Assembly (NCBI GenBank): GCA_020352215.1
Contig: CP070675.1
Coordinates: 2,396,808-2,451,228 of the forward strand
Length of the DNA stretch: 54,421 nucleotides
Direction of reading: 5' to 3'
Source: Phycisphaerales bacterium
Lineage (GTDB): Bacteria; Planctomycetota; Phycisphaerae; Sedimentisphaerales; Anaerobacaceae
Of this stretch, positions 43,967 to 53,550 are shown in pieces. The notes beneath the pieces are model-generated. The model worked only from the letters and a program-made list of their open reading frames with translations, did no database searches and was not told the DNA's origin. The position numbers and the translations under genes were made by a program. The stretch's first letter is position 1, and every line of letters starts with the position of its first letter.

Positions 43967-44307
43967 TTTGAAGCCCCTGCGGTATTTCAGCCATATCTAA
44001 GTAGCTCTTTGCTCTACAGCGCGTGATTTAGAGATAACGCAGACGACGACAGGCGTCAACAGAATACTATGCAGAATGGGATTCGAACCGAGCACGGGGA
44101 ATCGGAGGTTTCTACATCACCGCCAATCACGAGGTCGGTGCGCCTTTCCGAAAGGTTTTTGTCGCGGTCGCACGCCCAATTTCCGCCAGATGATTTGTTC
44201 ACAACGGGGTTTGTCTCTGTTATGATTTGGCGCATGAAGGTTGATGTCGGGAAAACCGGCATCTTCGCATGTAATGAGATCTTGTTGTTATTGTAGGAGT
44301 TTCACGA
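43967..44307 (+). promoter_or_regulatory. Divergent intergenic region with promoter and 5' hairpin of the propeller gene
   Basis: On the plus strand TTCACA (44198-44203, 5 of 6), 17 bases, TATGAT (44221-44226, 5 of 6) forms a good sigma70-type promoter about 80 bases before the start at 44308. Within the predicted leader, GATGTCGG (44243-44250) and CCGGCATC (44256-44263) form an 8-bp stem (one G-T pair) with a GAAAA loop. AGGAG lies 8 bases before the ATG. No small gene is seen here. Confidence 0.5.
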
Positions 44308-47300
44308 ATGAATCAACGTGTCGCGACACCGGATTGCGGTTTACTCTCAGTACGTTCCTGGACTGTTTTCTTGGGCCTGTTGGTTTCGACTGCTATTTGC
44401 GGCATTTGCATGGCCGCGGATTGGGCGACTTACCGGGCCGACACTGCCCGCAGCGGAATCACCTCGGAAACCCTCGGCTATGAGCTCTTTGCTCAGTGGA
44501 AATACGTCCCGAGCCATCCGCCCAAGCCCGCGTGGCCGATGCCGTCTGAAGAGTTGCCGAGAATGCACAACGACAATGCACATCACGTTGTGATGGCCGA
44601 CGGCAACGCCTATTTTGGCTCCGGTGTGACAAACCGGGTATGTTCAATCGATGTCGCCAGCGGCGAGCTGAGGTGGACATTCTCTACCCAAGGGCCCGTC
44701 CGTTTTGCGCCCGCCGTCTGCGGCGGTCGCGTTTATGTGGGCTCCGACGATGGTTACGTCTACTGTCTTGATTGCGAGGACGGTACACTCGTATGGAAAT
44801 ACCGGGCCGGTCCCAGTGATGGAAAGGTCATTGGCAACGGCAGGATGATATCACTGTGGCCGGTCAGAACAAGTGTCCTTGTTGACAGAGAGGTGGCCTA
44901 TTTTGCCGCGGGTGTTTTTCCATACGAAGGCCTGTATGTCTGCGCCCTAAACGCCGAGGATGGCGTGGTCGTGTGGAAGAACGATACCATCGGTGACCGC
45001 GCGCACGAGTTGGAATTTGGGGGGATATCGCCGCACGGGTACCTGCTGGCATCTCAGGATGTGCTCTACGTCCCATCGGGTCGGTCCATGCCGGCGGCCT
45101 TCGATCGCAAAACCGGTAAGTTCCTATTCTGCGCGTCACCCGGCGGCAAACGCGGGGGAACGTGGGCGCTGGTAGATCAAGACAGGCTCATCTCCGGGGT
45201 GGACTATTCAGGCACGCCTCATAAAGTGGCCTATGATGCAAAGAGCGGACGGCGGCAGGGGGACATCTTCGCCTGGTTCCCCGGAATGGATATGGTCCTG
45301 ACCAGTGACTTCTCCTACATCTTAGGCAGAGACGGGGTATACGCCATCAACCGGGCGGCCTACGCCAACGCCACCAAAGAGGTCGCGAAGCGAGCGAGCA
45401 CGAGGAAAAGGTTAGGAAATGAGATTGCGAGCCTGCGGGGTGAACTTAAGTCCGCCGACGAAGCACGCCGCGGCGAAATGAACCAGCGGATTGATGATCT
45501 GACTCGGAAGATTGCCTCTCTCACGGCGGAAGAGCAGCAGTTGAAGAAGTCAAGTTACGATTGGCACTATCGCCAAAAGAATCTTAGCTCGCTGATTCTG
45601 GCTGGCAATGTTGTCCTTGCTGGCGGACAAGAGGAGGTTATCGGCCTTGACGCCAAGACCGGCAAAGAACTCTGGAGCAACAGCGTGGAAGGGACCGCGG
45701 TCGCCTTGGCTGCGTCGGATGGCCACCTGATCGTCAGCACCGACAAGGGTCCGATCTACTGTTTCGCCAAGAGCAAGGTTGCGGCCGTCAAAGAGATCAG
45801 GCCGAAGGCAGAGACCGAACTCTATCCGAATGATGAGCTTCGCACCACCTACGGAGAAGCAGCAGAGAGAATCCTTGCTGACAGTGGTGTCAAGAAGGGG
45901 TACTGTCTTGTCCTCGACTGCGGCGTGGGCCGACTGGCCTGCGAACTGGCGAAAAGAACCGAACTGAAAATAGTAGGTCTTGAAAAGGATCCCGCCACGC
46001 TTCAGACGGCTCGGGACAATCTTGAAGCAGCCGGCTTGTTGGGAGCCCGTGCGGTCGTTGAACCTTGGGATATTGAAGACCTGCCGGATTACTTTGCAAA
46101 CTTAATTGTATCCGATGGGCTGATGATGACAGGTCAGACCGCGGCTACGCGAGAAGAGGGATACCGTCTTCTTCGGCCCTACGGAGGGGTAGCCTGTCTC
46201 GGTTTTCCCGAAGGCGACGAAATCACATGGAGGAAATTCGTTCGTGAGCCGCTCAAGGGCGCCGGCAACTGGACCCAGCAGTACTGCGATCCGCAGAATA
46301 CAGCCTGTTCGGGCGACGAGCTGGTCAACGGCCCGCTTGGCATCCTGTGGTTCGGCGAGCCGGGACCTCGGGGAATGGTGGAGCGACACGCATGCGCACA
46401 AAGCCCTGTTTCTATGGATGGTCGTTTGTTCATCGAGGGCGAGGACCTGATCATGGCTGTCGACGCATACAATGGGACCTTGCTCTGGAAAAGAGAGATA
46501 CCCGGTGCAGTCCGCGTCAAGATAAAGGCCGATAGCGGGAATCTGGCCGTTACCAAGGATGGTCTTTACGTGGCGGCTTACGATAAGTGTTATCGGCTGG
46601 ATCCATCTACCGGCCGGACAATGCGGACATACACAATGCCCCGCTCTCCGGACGGCAGCCCCCGACGCTGGGGATACATCTCTGTTGTGGGCAACATCCT
46701 ATACGGCTCGACAGCCAAGGCAATGGATGAGGAATACGGCGATGTGCTCAGAAGATACCTAAAAGACGGAAGGTGGAGAGACATAGATGATATACCGCAA
46801 GAGGACCGGAAGGGATATGAGCAGTATAAGAATCTCTATCCTGATCCGGTGGACGTGCGCAGAGCTGCAGAGAGGTCAGGGACCATGTATCGCTACATGA
46901 CGTCTTTCGGCGCAGGTGGGGAGTTCACCCAGAGAAATGCGGTGACTAAAAACCTGATGACGAGTGATAAAATATTTGCGACGGATACCGAAACCGGCGA
47001 GCTGCTTTGGCTGCACAAGGGAAAGATGATCGCGAACATTACTGTCGCCCTCGGTGACGGCAAGATATTCTTTGCTGAAAGCCAAGTCACAGATGGGCAA
47101 AGGCAACGCGCTCTTAGAAATAGAAAGAAGCTCATCGGCGCCGGAATATACGGGGAAAGAGCGGGCGTACTTGCAGAGCTGACGGCCAGGAAAAAGCAGC
47201 TTGCCGAATACACGAAGCAGAAGAAATCTTTCGACAAGCGGACGCTGACTTATCTCATCAGCTCTCTGGAGGCGGAACTGTTCAAGGAAGAGGTCGCTGA

Positions 47301-48588
47301 AGGCAGTCTTACCTATAACGATGCCGATGTGCGAGTGGTCTTCGCACTCGACGCAGTTACCGGCAAGAATATCTGGAGAAGGCCTGTAGACCTGACCGGA
47401 TGCTGCGGTGACAAGACGGGTGCTGCGTATAGTGACGGCACGCTGCTGTTCTTCGGCAATCACGGGAACCATGATGCGTGGCGGTTCAGAGCCGGCGGTA
47501 TGAAGTGGCGGCGAATCACAGCGCTGTCGGCCCAAAGCGGTGACATGCTTTGGTCTCGCCCGTTGAACTACCGCACACGTCCCGTCATTGTGGACGACAA
47601 GATCATTCTCGAGCCGAGAGCTTGCGAGCTCCGCACGGGCGAAACGATAATGCGCGAGCATCCTGTCACAGGTGAGCAGGTCCCGTGGGAGTTCCTGCGA
47701 CCAGGGCACACGTGCGGTACCACAGCCGCGTCGGCAGACGGCCTCTTCTATCGTTCGGCTTGTACTGCATTCTACGATCTCGAAAAGGACCGGGGCGTCA
47801 CTATCTTTGGCGGTTACCGTCCCGGTTGTGCCATCAGCGTGATCCCAGCCTGCGGGGTTCTGCTCTCACCGGAGGCGGCGGCCGGGTGTACATGCTCGTA
47901 CCCCATCAAGTGCACGATGGCCTTGACGCGAAAAACCGCGAGGGCTCAGCCCTGGACGGTCTACGTCACGCCCGGCGAGCTGGTTCCCGTCAAGCATTTT
48001 GCAGTGAACTTAGGTGCAATCGCCGACATGAAGGATGATGAAGGGACTGTTTGGTTTGGCTATCCCAATCCTAAAACCGGTTCGTATACACACTTTCCCA
48101 ATTACGGCGTGAAGTTCGATCTGAAGGACAAGAGCCTGCCAGGAATGGGTTATTTTTGCAGCGACTTCAAAGGTGTTGACATAGGGGGCACCGACAGGCC
48201 GTGGCTGTTTTCTTCCGGCTGCCTGGGCTTGCAGCGACTTGAGGTGCCGCTCGTTGACGACAACGCTGATATGCAAACCAACACGTATATAGTGCGGCTT
48301 GGATTCAAGGCCCTGCCCACGGACGTTCGGGGCCGACGGGTCTTTGACGCAAAACTCCAAGGTAACGTAGTATTGAAGGACTTCGATATCCTGGATGCAG
48401 CCGGGCGTGTTGATACCGCGGTTGTCAAAGAATTCACAGGCATCCGCGCCGGCAGGAATCTCGTGATCGAGCTTATTCCCAAATCAACCAATCCACAGTC
48501 TGATCAAGCCCCGATAGTCAACTTCGTTGAGGTCATCAGACAGGATACAGCCGAGGAGCCTGAAATCGCCCGAGCTGGCATGCGATGA
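44308..48588 (+). CDS. Giant PQQ-type beta-propeller protein with embedded SAM-methyltransferase domain
   Basis: The 1426-residue protein has a signal peptide (to about residue 35). PQQ/BamB-like blades follow: YVGSDDGYVYCLDCEDGTLVWKY, VIGLDAKTGKELWSN. A charged coiled coil is inserted at about 350-425 (ASLRGELKSADEARRGE). Residues about 505-640 form a class I methyltransferase fold (CLVLDCGVGRLACELAK; IVGLEKDPATLQTARDNL) with a degenerate glycine motif. The propeller then resumes (about 690-1190) with another coiled coil. A malectin/NPCBM-like domain closes the protein (about 1270-1415). An envelope location is likely; PQQ binding and methyltransferase activity are both unproven. Confidence 0.8.
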   Translation: MNQRVATPDCGLLSVRSWTVFLGLLVSTAICGICMAADWATYRADTARSGITSETLGYELFAQWKYVPSHPPKPAWPMPSEELPRMHNDNAHHVVMADGNAYFGSGVTNRVCSIDVASGELRWTFSTQGPVRFAPAVCGGRVYVGSDDGYVYCLDCEDGTLVWKYRAGPSDGKVIGNGRMISLWPVRTSVLVDREVAYFAAGVFPYEGLYVCALNAEDGVVVWKNDTIGDRAHELEFGGISPHGYLLASQDVLYVPSGRSMPAAFDRKTGKFLFCASPGGKRGGTWALVDQDRLISGVDYSGTPHKVAYDAKSGRRQGDIFAWFPGMDMVLTSDFSYILGRDGVYAINRAAYANATKEVAKRASTRKRLGNEIASLRGELKSADEARRGEMNQRIDDLTRKIASLTAEEQQLKKSSYDWHYRQKNLSSLILAGNVVLAGGQEEVIGLDAKTGKELWSNSVEGTAVALAASDGHLIVSTDKGPIYCFAKSKVAAVKEIRPKAETELYPNDELRTTYGEAAERILADSGVKKGYCLVLDCGVGRLACELAKRTELKIVGLEKDPATLQTARDNLEAAGLLGARAVVEPWDIEDLPDYFANLIVSDGLMMTGQTAATREEGYRLLRPYGGVACLGFPEGDEITWRKFVREPLKGAGNWTQQYCDPQNTACSGDELVNGPLGILWFGEPGPRGMVERHACAQSPVSMDGRLFIEGEDLIMAVDAYNGTLLWKREIPGAVRVKIKADSGNLAVTKDGLYVAAYDKCYRLDPSTGRTMRTYTMPRSPDGSPRRWGYISVVGNILYGSTAKAMDEEYGDVLRRYLKDGRWRDIDDIPQEDRKGYEQYKNLYPDPVDVRRAAERSGTMYRYMTSFGAGGEFTQRNAVTKNLMTSDKIFATDTETGELLWLHKGKMIANITVALGDGKIFFAESQVTDGQRQRALRNRKKLIGAGIYGERAGVLAELTARKKQLAEYTKQKKSFDKRTLTYLISSLEAELFKEEVAEGSLTYNDADVRVVFALDAVTGKNIWRRPVDLTGCCGDKTGAAYSDGTLLFFGNHGNHDAWRFRAGGMKWRRITALSAQSGDMLWSRPLNYRTRPVIVDDKIILEPRACELRTGETIMREHPVTGEQVPWEFLRPGHTCGTTAASADGLFYRSACTAFYDLEKDRGVTIFGGYRPGCAISVIPACGVLLSPEAAAGCTCSYPIKCTMALTRKTARAQPWTVYVTPGELVPVKHFAVNLGAIADMKDDEGTVWFGYPNPKTGSYTHFPNYGVKFDLKDKSLPGMGYFCSDFKGVDIGGTDRPWLFSSGCLGLQRLEVPLVDDNADMQTNTYIVRLGFKALPTDVRGRRVFDAKLQGNVVLKDFDILDAAGRVDTAVVKEFTGIRAGRNLVIELIPKSTNPQSDQAPIVNFVEVIRQDTAEEPEIARAGMR

Positions 48589-48932
48589 CTTGTGGGAGTG
48601 GGCGAGAAGGATACTGTAGAAAAGTCTCACACCGCTCGGGGCCGGGCTGATGTGGATACGGAACGTACCAGCGCATGCGGGGGACAAGATTCAGGAAATG
48701 ATAGGTTAAAGAAGGAAGGTCTTTCCGGATTTAAAGGTGTGTGGGTCATACTTCTCGCCGCGGGAAGAGGCTGAGCCTGCAGGCATTCCAGCATATATTT
48801 CGGCCCGAGCTATGTCAGCGATGATTAACCACTGTTGCAGCCGAAGGCAGCAGCGACTACAGTAGTGTAGTATTTATACCGCTCGCATAGCCAAACCACA
48901 CATGGTGCTGCTATTTCGCGTACGAGGACAAC
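48589..48932. other. Intergenic region after the propeller gene
   Basis: No convincing gene. ACTACA (48856-48861) and TGTAGT (48866-48871) form a 6-bp perfect stem with a 4-base loop followed by ATTTAT, too weak to call a terminator. The region should hold the promoter of the next gene, but no good box pair was recognised. Confidence 0.4.
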
Positions 48933-49784
48933 GTGAGACCGTACAGTATGAAGCTTTTGTCAATTGTCTCAAGATTTCTACTGCCTGTATTGACTTTCAG
49001 TGTGTGCGCCGGAGGTTGCCCTGGGCTCGAAGCAAGATCACCTGCCAGAGTGGCGATCTTGACGTACAACATCTATCATGGTGAAGACGCCAACGGGAAT
49101 TCAAATCTTGATGCCGTTGCCAAGATAATAAACTCGCATGAGCCGGACCTTGTCGCGCTACAGGAGGTTGACAACAAGACGACACGTGCCAAAGGCCTCG
49201 ACCTGACTGCTGAACTGATCGCACGCACCGGGATGAAGGGGGTGTTTGGAAAAGCGATGGATTATGCTGGCGGTGGGTACGGAGAAGCCGTTCTTTCGCG
49301 CCATGCCATCCTCGACACAAAGAGCAATCTCCTGCCGCACACACCCAATGCCGAGCCGCGTGCCGCCCTCGAAGTTCGCGTAAAATTGCCTACCGGCGAG
49401 AGACTGGTATTTGTTGCCACACACCTGGACCATCTCCGAGACCAGAGAAACCGAATGATGCAGGCAGGCCGCATCAAAGAGCTGTACGAGGGTTGTCGCC
49501 TTCCGGTAATCTTAGCAGGTGATCTCAACGCGGTTCCAGGGAGTGATCCAATGAATCTTCTTGCTGAGGAATGGACCTGCGCCAGTCAAGGCAATCCAGA
49601 GCCTACGGCTCCGTCTGCCAAACCAACGAGGAAAATTGACTACATTATGTATAAGCCGCAGGCCCGATGGAGGGTAGTGGAGACTCGAGTGATTGACGAG
49701 AAAATCGCCTCGGATCACTGCCCTGTTTTCGCAGTCTTGGAATTGCTGCCTGGGAGCAGGAACGCACGCCAGTCGCTCAAGTGA
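48933..49784 (+). CDS. Secreted endonuclease/exonuclease/phosphatase-fold protein
   Basis: The 283-residue protein has a signal peptide (LLSIVSRFLLPVLTFSVCAGGCPG), possibly a lipoprotein (AGGC). The EEP fold shows all blocks: LTYNIYHGED, PDLVALQEVDNKT (metal-binding Glu), VFVATHLDH, ILAGDLNAVPGSDPM, and SDHCPVFAVLEL with the catalytic His. Family members hydrolyse phosphodiesters in DNA, sphingomyelin or inositol phosphates; the substrate here is open, and a secreted form suggests phosphate scavenging. The GTG at 48933 has GAGG 5 bases upstream; ATG at 48948 is an alternative start. Confidence 0.87.
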   Translation: MRPYSMKLLSIVSRFLLPVLTFSVCAGGCPGLEARSPARVAILTYNIYHGEDANGNSNLDAVAKIINSHEPDLVALQEVDNKTTRAKGLDLTAELIARTGMKGVFGKAMDYAGGGYGEAVLSRHAILDTKSNLLPHTPNAEPRAALEVRVKLPTGERLVFVATHLDHLRDQRNRMMQAGRIKELYEGCRLPVILAGDLNAVPGSDPMNLLAEEWTCASQGNPEPTAPSAKPTRKIDYIMYKPQARWRVVETRVIDEKIASDHCPVFAVLELLPGSRNARQSLK

Positions 49785-49890
49785 CTAACTGCGGCGGTCT
49801 CAGAGCGTCTGCACTCTTCTGTGTCCCGATAGAGAGTATTCAGCGGCTCGCAACGGCGCCGAACAGTCCGAAGTCTCTGACTTGGCGTTT

Positions 49891-50703
49891 TCATTCAACG
49901 AACACTACCTTTCTGAGCCATTCTGCCGGGTCAACCTCCGAATGCGGAATCCGCGACCGGAGGATCTTGTACATAATCTTAACAAACCCTTTTGGGTCTC
50001 TTCTGGAGAGATGATAAGGAAGCAGCCTGCTCAGTCTACGATGGAGGTCGGCCTTTTTATGTCCATACTTCAAGCCAGTATTTGAATCTTCCAAGTACTG
50101 GGCCCAACCTATAGAGCCACAGATTCCAGCGGGGCCAAAACTCCCTGAGAGAAGAACATCTTCCATGAAAACTCTGATAGGTCCCTCAAAGGCACGTGAG
50201 ACATGTACGACATCGTGCATCGCAACAATCCCTCCGTTTACAAGAAACGGAGAAAACATTTCGAAGTCTGCCTTCGTTCCAGAGTACGTGTGGTCCCCGT
50301 CGATCCAGAGCAATCGGACATTTCGATTCCAGCCTTCAGCGAGTTCAGATGAGTACTCATGATGAAATTCGACACAGTTCTCGACTCCTGCGTCTCTCAG
50401 GTTGGCCTGCAAGTCTTTGAGAGATGATTCTGCACCGCTCAAAGCCGGATCAGTTATAGACGGTGAGGTTAAGGGATCTACCGCCACAACGTTGTCCTTG
50501 CCGGTCAACAGGGCGCTTTTGGCGAGCACTATTGTTGACTTACCCTTGAAACTGCCTATCTCGAGTATTTCTCCCTCGGCGGTTGGGCATGCTGCCAATA
50601 ACGCAAGAAACCTCACTTCCCTTTCTGAGAGGAAGCCTTCTATGTTCTTCGTGGTTTCAAGGAGTTCAGCTATGCAGGTCTCGAAACCTGTTGGCATTGG
50701 CAT
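49891..50703 (-). CDS. Class I SAM-dependent methyltransferase (Methyltransf_24/CmcI-like)
   Basis: The 270-residue protein contains motif I GEILEIGSFKGKSTIVLAKSA (about residues 44-64), then VVAVDPLTSP. RLLWIDGDHTYSGTKADFEMF and GGIVAMHDVVH are typical of the CmcI/Methyltransf_24 group, which often modify sugars or small molecules and can use a metal. No signal peptide, so cytoplasmic. It lies with GT2 and GT9 genes on the same strand, so it probably O-methylates a surface glycan precursor. Confidence 0.87.
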   Translation of the reverse strand: MPMPTGFETCIAELLETTKNIEGFLSEREVRFLALLAACPTAEGEILEIGSFKGKSTIVLAKSALLTGKDNVVAVDPLTSPSITDPALSGAESSLKDLQANLRDAGVENCVEFHHEYSSELAEGWNRNVRLLWIDGDHTYSGTKADFEMFSPFLVNGGIVAMHDVVHVSRAFEGPIRVFMEDVLLSGSFGPAGICGSIGWAQYLEDSNTGLKYGHKKADLHRRLSRLLPYHLSRRDPKGFVKIMYKILRSRIPHSEVDPAEWLRKVVFVE

Positions 50704-50784
50704 TCAGAAGTCTCCCGGCAGCTTACGCAGGTACTGTCTCCGGTGACGGCATTACTTGCAGAGCACACAAGCGCACTGCACGAT

Positions 50785-51573
50785 CTATGTCTTCCGTTTG
50801 GATATCCCGTTTCTGCAATAGAAGTCGGATGACTGTACTGCTTTAGCCAGCAGCGTGTCGTTTCTGGACAAAGCGTCTTTTGGGTTCTCTTTGTGCCACA
50901 GATGATACACTATCGCCGAGAAGGGAGCATCTCTTCGCGTGAGGCCGTACTTGAGCAGCCTCACAGCCAGTTCCGAGTCTTCTCTGCCCCAGCCGACGAA
51001 GTCTTCGTTAAAGCCGTTCACCGCCAGAAAATCCTTGCGATATACAGCAAAGTTACAGCTCTTTATCCCGCGAAGGCCCTTGTTGCGAATTGTCAAGCCG
51101 GGCAAGCGGACTAGGTGATGGCATCCGGAGACCTCACCTTTCAGACACAGCTTTAGGAGCTGTAGCGATCCGGCACGGGTAAGACAGGTTGAAGTCCGCT
51201 TCGACACCAGCATCCTCTTGCCTTGGATGAAGCGCCCGGGCCTCATGATCCTGACGTGATCTTCGACAAAGCGTCTATGGGGTACGCAGTCGCCGTCGGT
51301 GAAGATGAGGTACTCGCCAGAGGAAGCCTTGACTGCTTCATTACGTATTTTGGCCGCACGGAATCCAAGATCTTCCTGGTAAACGTGGCTGACCGGGAAT
51401 CTTGCCTTTGAAGCAAATTCTGACACTACCTTTGCTGTGCGCCAGTCCGATCCATCGTCCGCGACAAGTAGTTCATCCGCCGGTCTGCTTTGGGCCAGAT
51501 ATCCATCAAGGACACGGGCCAAGTGTTCTGAGGCGTTGTATGTCGAGATGATAACAGCAACTGTTGGGTTCAA
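50785..51573 (-). CDS. Family 2 glycosyltransferase
   Basis: The 262-residue protein opens with VAVIISTYNASEHLARVLDG and ELLVADDGSDWRT, the GT-A nucleotide-sugar fold. The metal-binding DxD reads LIFTDGDCVPH. The C-terminal part has GFNEDFVGWGREDSELAVRL, the GWGxED block of chondroitin-polymerase/galactosyltransferase-like GT2/GT27 enzymes. There are no membrane helices. The start is TTG at 51573, supported by AAGGAG 8 bases upstream. It sits 81 bases upstream of the methyltransferase gene on the same strand, within the polysaccharide cluster. Confidence 0.9.
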   Translation of the reverse strand: MNPTVAVIISTYNASEHLARVLDGYLAQSRPADELLVADDGSDWRTAKVVSEFASKARFPVSHVYQEDLGFRAAKIRNEAVKASSGEYLIFTDGDCVPHRRFVEDHVRIMRPGRFIQGKRMLVSKRTSTCLTRAGSLQLLKLCLKGEVSGCHHLVRLPGLTIRNKGLRGIKSCNFAVYRKDFLAVNGFNEDFVGWGREDSELAVRLLKYGLTRRDAPFSAIVYHLWHKENPKDALSRNDTLLAKAVQSSDFYCRNGISKRKT

Positions 51574-51810
51574 TCCTGCGACTCCTTCAGCTCAACACAT
51601 CTGACATGCCGTGGAAGATCACAATCTCGCAGACCCGAGCGACCGATTCCAAGCAGCTCCGGATTTTGGCTTTCTCGTTCAGTGTGACAGCCACGGTCGA
51701 CAGCATGTCGCTCGATTTGCGATATCTGACTATTGGGTCACAATGGCCAATTCTCAGCCGCGTACGCCAAAGGACTGTGGCAAGCGACGACGTTTAAGCG
51801 ACTCGATGTG

Positions 51811-52935
51811 TCAGGACAGTTTCTTCAGCCGGCCTTCGGCGCAATTGTGCGGTATTCTCTCGTTGGTTATGCCTGTTCGTGTCCTTTGCTCAGACAGTCT
51901 CTGAACTGCATCACAGACCATCTCCACGGTGATTGCCTCCATACACAGATGCTGGGATTTCCCGCACGTCGGCCTGTTGCACGGTGCACACACGGCGTTC
52001 CCCGCGATTCGAATCTCGTCCTCGTAGCCGGTGTCTGTCCAGGCTTGGTCGTTTGGCCCAAAGACAGTCACGACCTTGCGTCCCAGAGCTATGGCTATGT
52101 GTCTGGGGCCCGTGTCATTGGTTATAACCAAATTGCAGATTGACAAAAGCGCTTTCAGTTCTCCTAGATTGAGAGGTTTCTCGGCGAGACTAATGAGCCC
52201 GTGTCGGCTGAAGGCCGAAACCTTTTGTGCAATAGCCCTCTCCAGGGCGTTTGGAGCTGCGGATATGACAACGGCGTGGTTGTAGCGGTCGATAAGCCAG
52301 TCAGCTACCTTTGCAAATCTTTGCGCCGGCCAACATTTACTGGGGCCGAATCCGGCACCTGGAATGATGACCGTAATTGGTCTGCTACAACTGGCAAGCT
52401 CCGGCAGTTTCGCCATCAGGTTCGCGTGCTCTTTGTGGTCAACGAGCAATTCAAGCCTTCTGTCATTCGTGTCGGCACCCAACCGGCGGGCAATTGCAAG
52501 ATAATAGTCAATCATCGAAGCGGGTTTGAATTTGCCACCAGGTAGTCTGGAAGGGTAGAGTCGACTATTGAGCAGAAGCCCCCGTCCGTCACGCACATAG
52601 CCGGTACGTGATGGTATCCCGGCCAACCAGACTGCCAGTGCCGAACCAAGGGAATTCTTCATCAGTATCGCGTGGGTGAACTTGTGTCTTCTTAATTTTC
52701 CTGCGATCATAAAAGGATTCGCGTCTCGCTGTTCGATCCATGTGTCGTTGAGATTGGTTGGCGACAAGACCTGGCGAATGTCGTCGCTGGTATAATAGCA
52801 TATTCGTGAGGATTTGAAATATCGCCGAAGGGCACGCAACGCGGGTGTTGCAAGAACGGCATCGCCTACGGGGGACGGAAGCCAGACCAGGATTTCATAT
52901 CTCGTGTCGCGAATCTTTGATTTTGCCTCTTGCAT
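51811..52935 (-). CDS. Family 9 glycosyltransferase (ADP-heptose:LPS heptosyltransferase-like)
   Basis: The protein (374 residues) shows the WaaF/WaaC layout: ILVWLPSPVGDAVLATPALRAL at the N-terminus; ITVIIPGAGFGPSKCWPAQRFAKVADWL in the middle; LVITNDTGPRHIAIALGRKVVTVFGPND, the donor-binding block. A Cys-containing segment (NAVCAPCNRPTCG) typical of the family follows. It adds heptose, or a related sugar, to a lipid A core or similar acceptor on the cytoplasmic face. The ATG at 52935 is preferred; a start 11 codons upstream is possible. It begins the minus-strand group GT9-GT2-methyltransferase. Confidence 0.9.
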   Translation of the reverse strand: MQEAKSKIRDTRYEILVWLPSPVGDAVLATPALRALRRYFKSSRICYYTSDDIRQVLSPTNLNDTWIEQRDANPFMIAGKLRRHKFTHAILMKNSLGSALAVWLAGIPSRTGYVRDGRGLLLNSRLYPSRLPGGKFKPASMIDYYLAIARRLGADTNDRRLELLVDHKEHANLMAKLPELASCSRPITVIIPGAGFGPSKCWPAQRFAKVADWLIDRYNHAVVISAAPNALERAIAQKVSAFSRHGLISLAEKPLNLGELKALLSICNLVITNDTGPRHIAIALGRKVVTVFGPNDQAWTDTGYEDEIRIAGNAVCAPCNRPTCGKSQHLCMEAITVEMVCDAVQRLSEQRTRTGITNERIPHNCAEGRLKKLS

Positions 52936-53388
52936 TTCACTTGCCCACGTCTGTCCATCGCAGCGCAACCTTTAGCCCTGCATCACGCAGAATGCCAACG
53001 CCATCAACCGAAAAACGCCCGTAAGACCCAGGCGAATCATCACCGAAGTGTCTTGCTCAGTTGGGCGAATCAGGCACCATATTGCCATCCACATGCAAAA
53101 CGAGTACTTGCACAGTGCTGGCGATCCGTCTCGTTATCCGGAATTTGCCGGACATATCTTTGACCGCGTGCCCTTGAACTGCCCATTCCTGCTATCCGAC
53201 AGTTCCCCAGGGGAGCCTTGTGCAACTCTGCGGATTCGAGTCTTGGCATCTCATCGTTGGGACTACCATATAGTGTTTTCTTGTTATTTACAAGAGTTTA
53301 CTTGCCTGCCTTGCTGGTACATTTTCGGCTTGCAGGTGGATTTTCCGGGTTGCTAACGGCCCCGATTGCCATCGGTCGTATGTTATGA
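52936..53388. other. Divergent intergenic region in the polysaccharide cluster
   Basis: No gene supported. It separates the GT9 gene (minus) from the O-antigen ligase gene (plus). Its right end runs into the transposase remnant that starts about 53389, so it may include further decayed insertion-element sequence that I cannot recognise. Confidence 0.4.
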
Positions 53389-53550
53389 TGGTCGTTTCAC
53401 AAGGCCGCAATGCACGAGATCCGCCCAGTAGCTTTTCGCAAGAAGATCTACAACACTCTTGACGGAGTGCAGGTGGACTTGGATACTTGGCTCAAGTGCT
53501 GCAATGTCGGATTACGTGGCATCCACCACTGTCATGAACGGCCGCCATGA
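53389..53550 (+). pseudogene. IS481-type transposase C-terminal remnant
   Basis: An open stretch after an in-frame TGA reads FHKAAMHEIRPVAFRKKIY and then NTLDGVQVDLDTWLKCCN, ending HCHERPP before a stop. This follows the end of the integrase-core domain of IS481-family transposases (FHK...E...VAFRKK.Y, ..LQ.DLD.W...YN, HC.GRPP). Only about 53 of several hundred residues remain and there is no start or terminal repeat in view, so it is a decayed relic. It ends inside the first codons of the O-antigen ligase gene. Confidence 0.7.

Noticed and set aside
44060..44090. tRNA-like T-loop motif (GATTCGAACC) read on the minus strand
   Set aside because: The T-stem has two mismatches and no D-arm, anticodon arm or acceptor stem can be placed around it.
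46876..47709. A 277-codon minus-strand open frame inside the propeller gene
   Set aside because: It is antisense to conserved propeller blades and has no signature of its own.
48856..48880. Small stem-loop followed by ATTTAT as terminator of the propeller gene
   Set aside because: It lies more than 260 bases after the stop codon, the stem is only 6 bp, and the T content after it is poor.
53048..53356. A 102-codon plus-strand open frame upstream of the transposase relic
   Set aside because: No ribosome-binding site, no domain pattern, and unusual residue content; more likely non-coding or decayed sequence.
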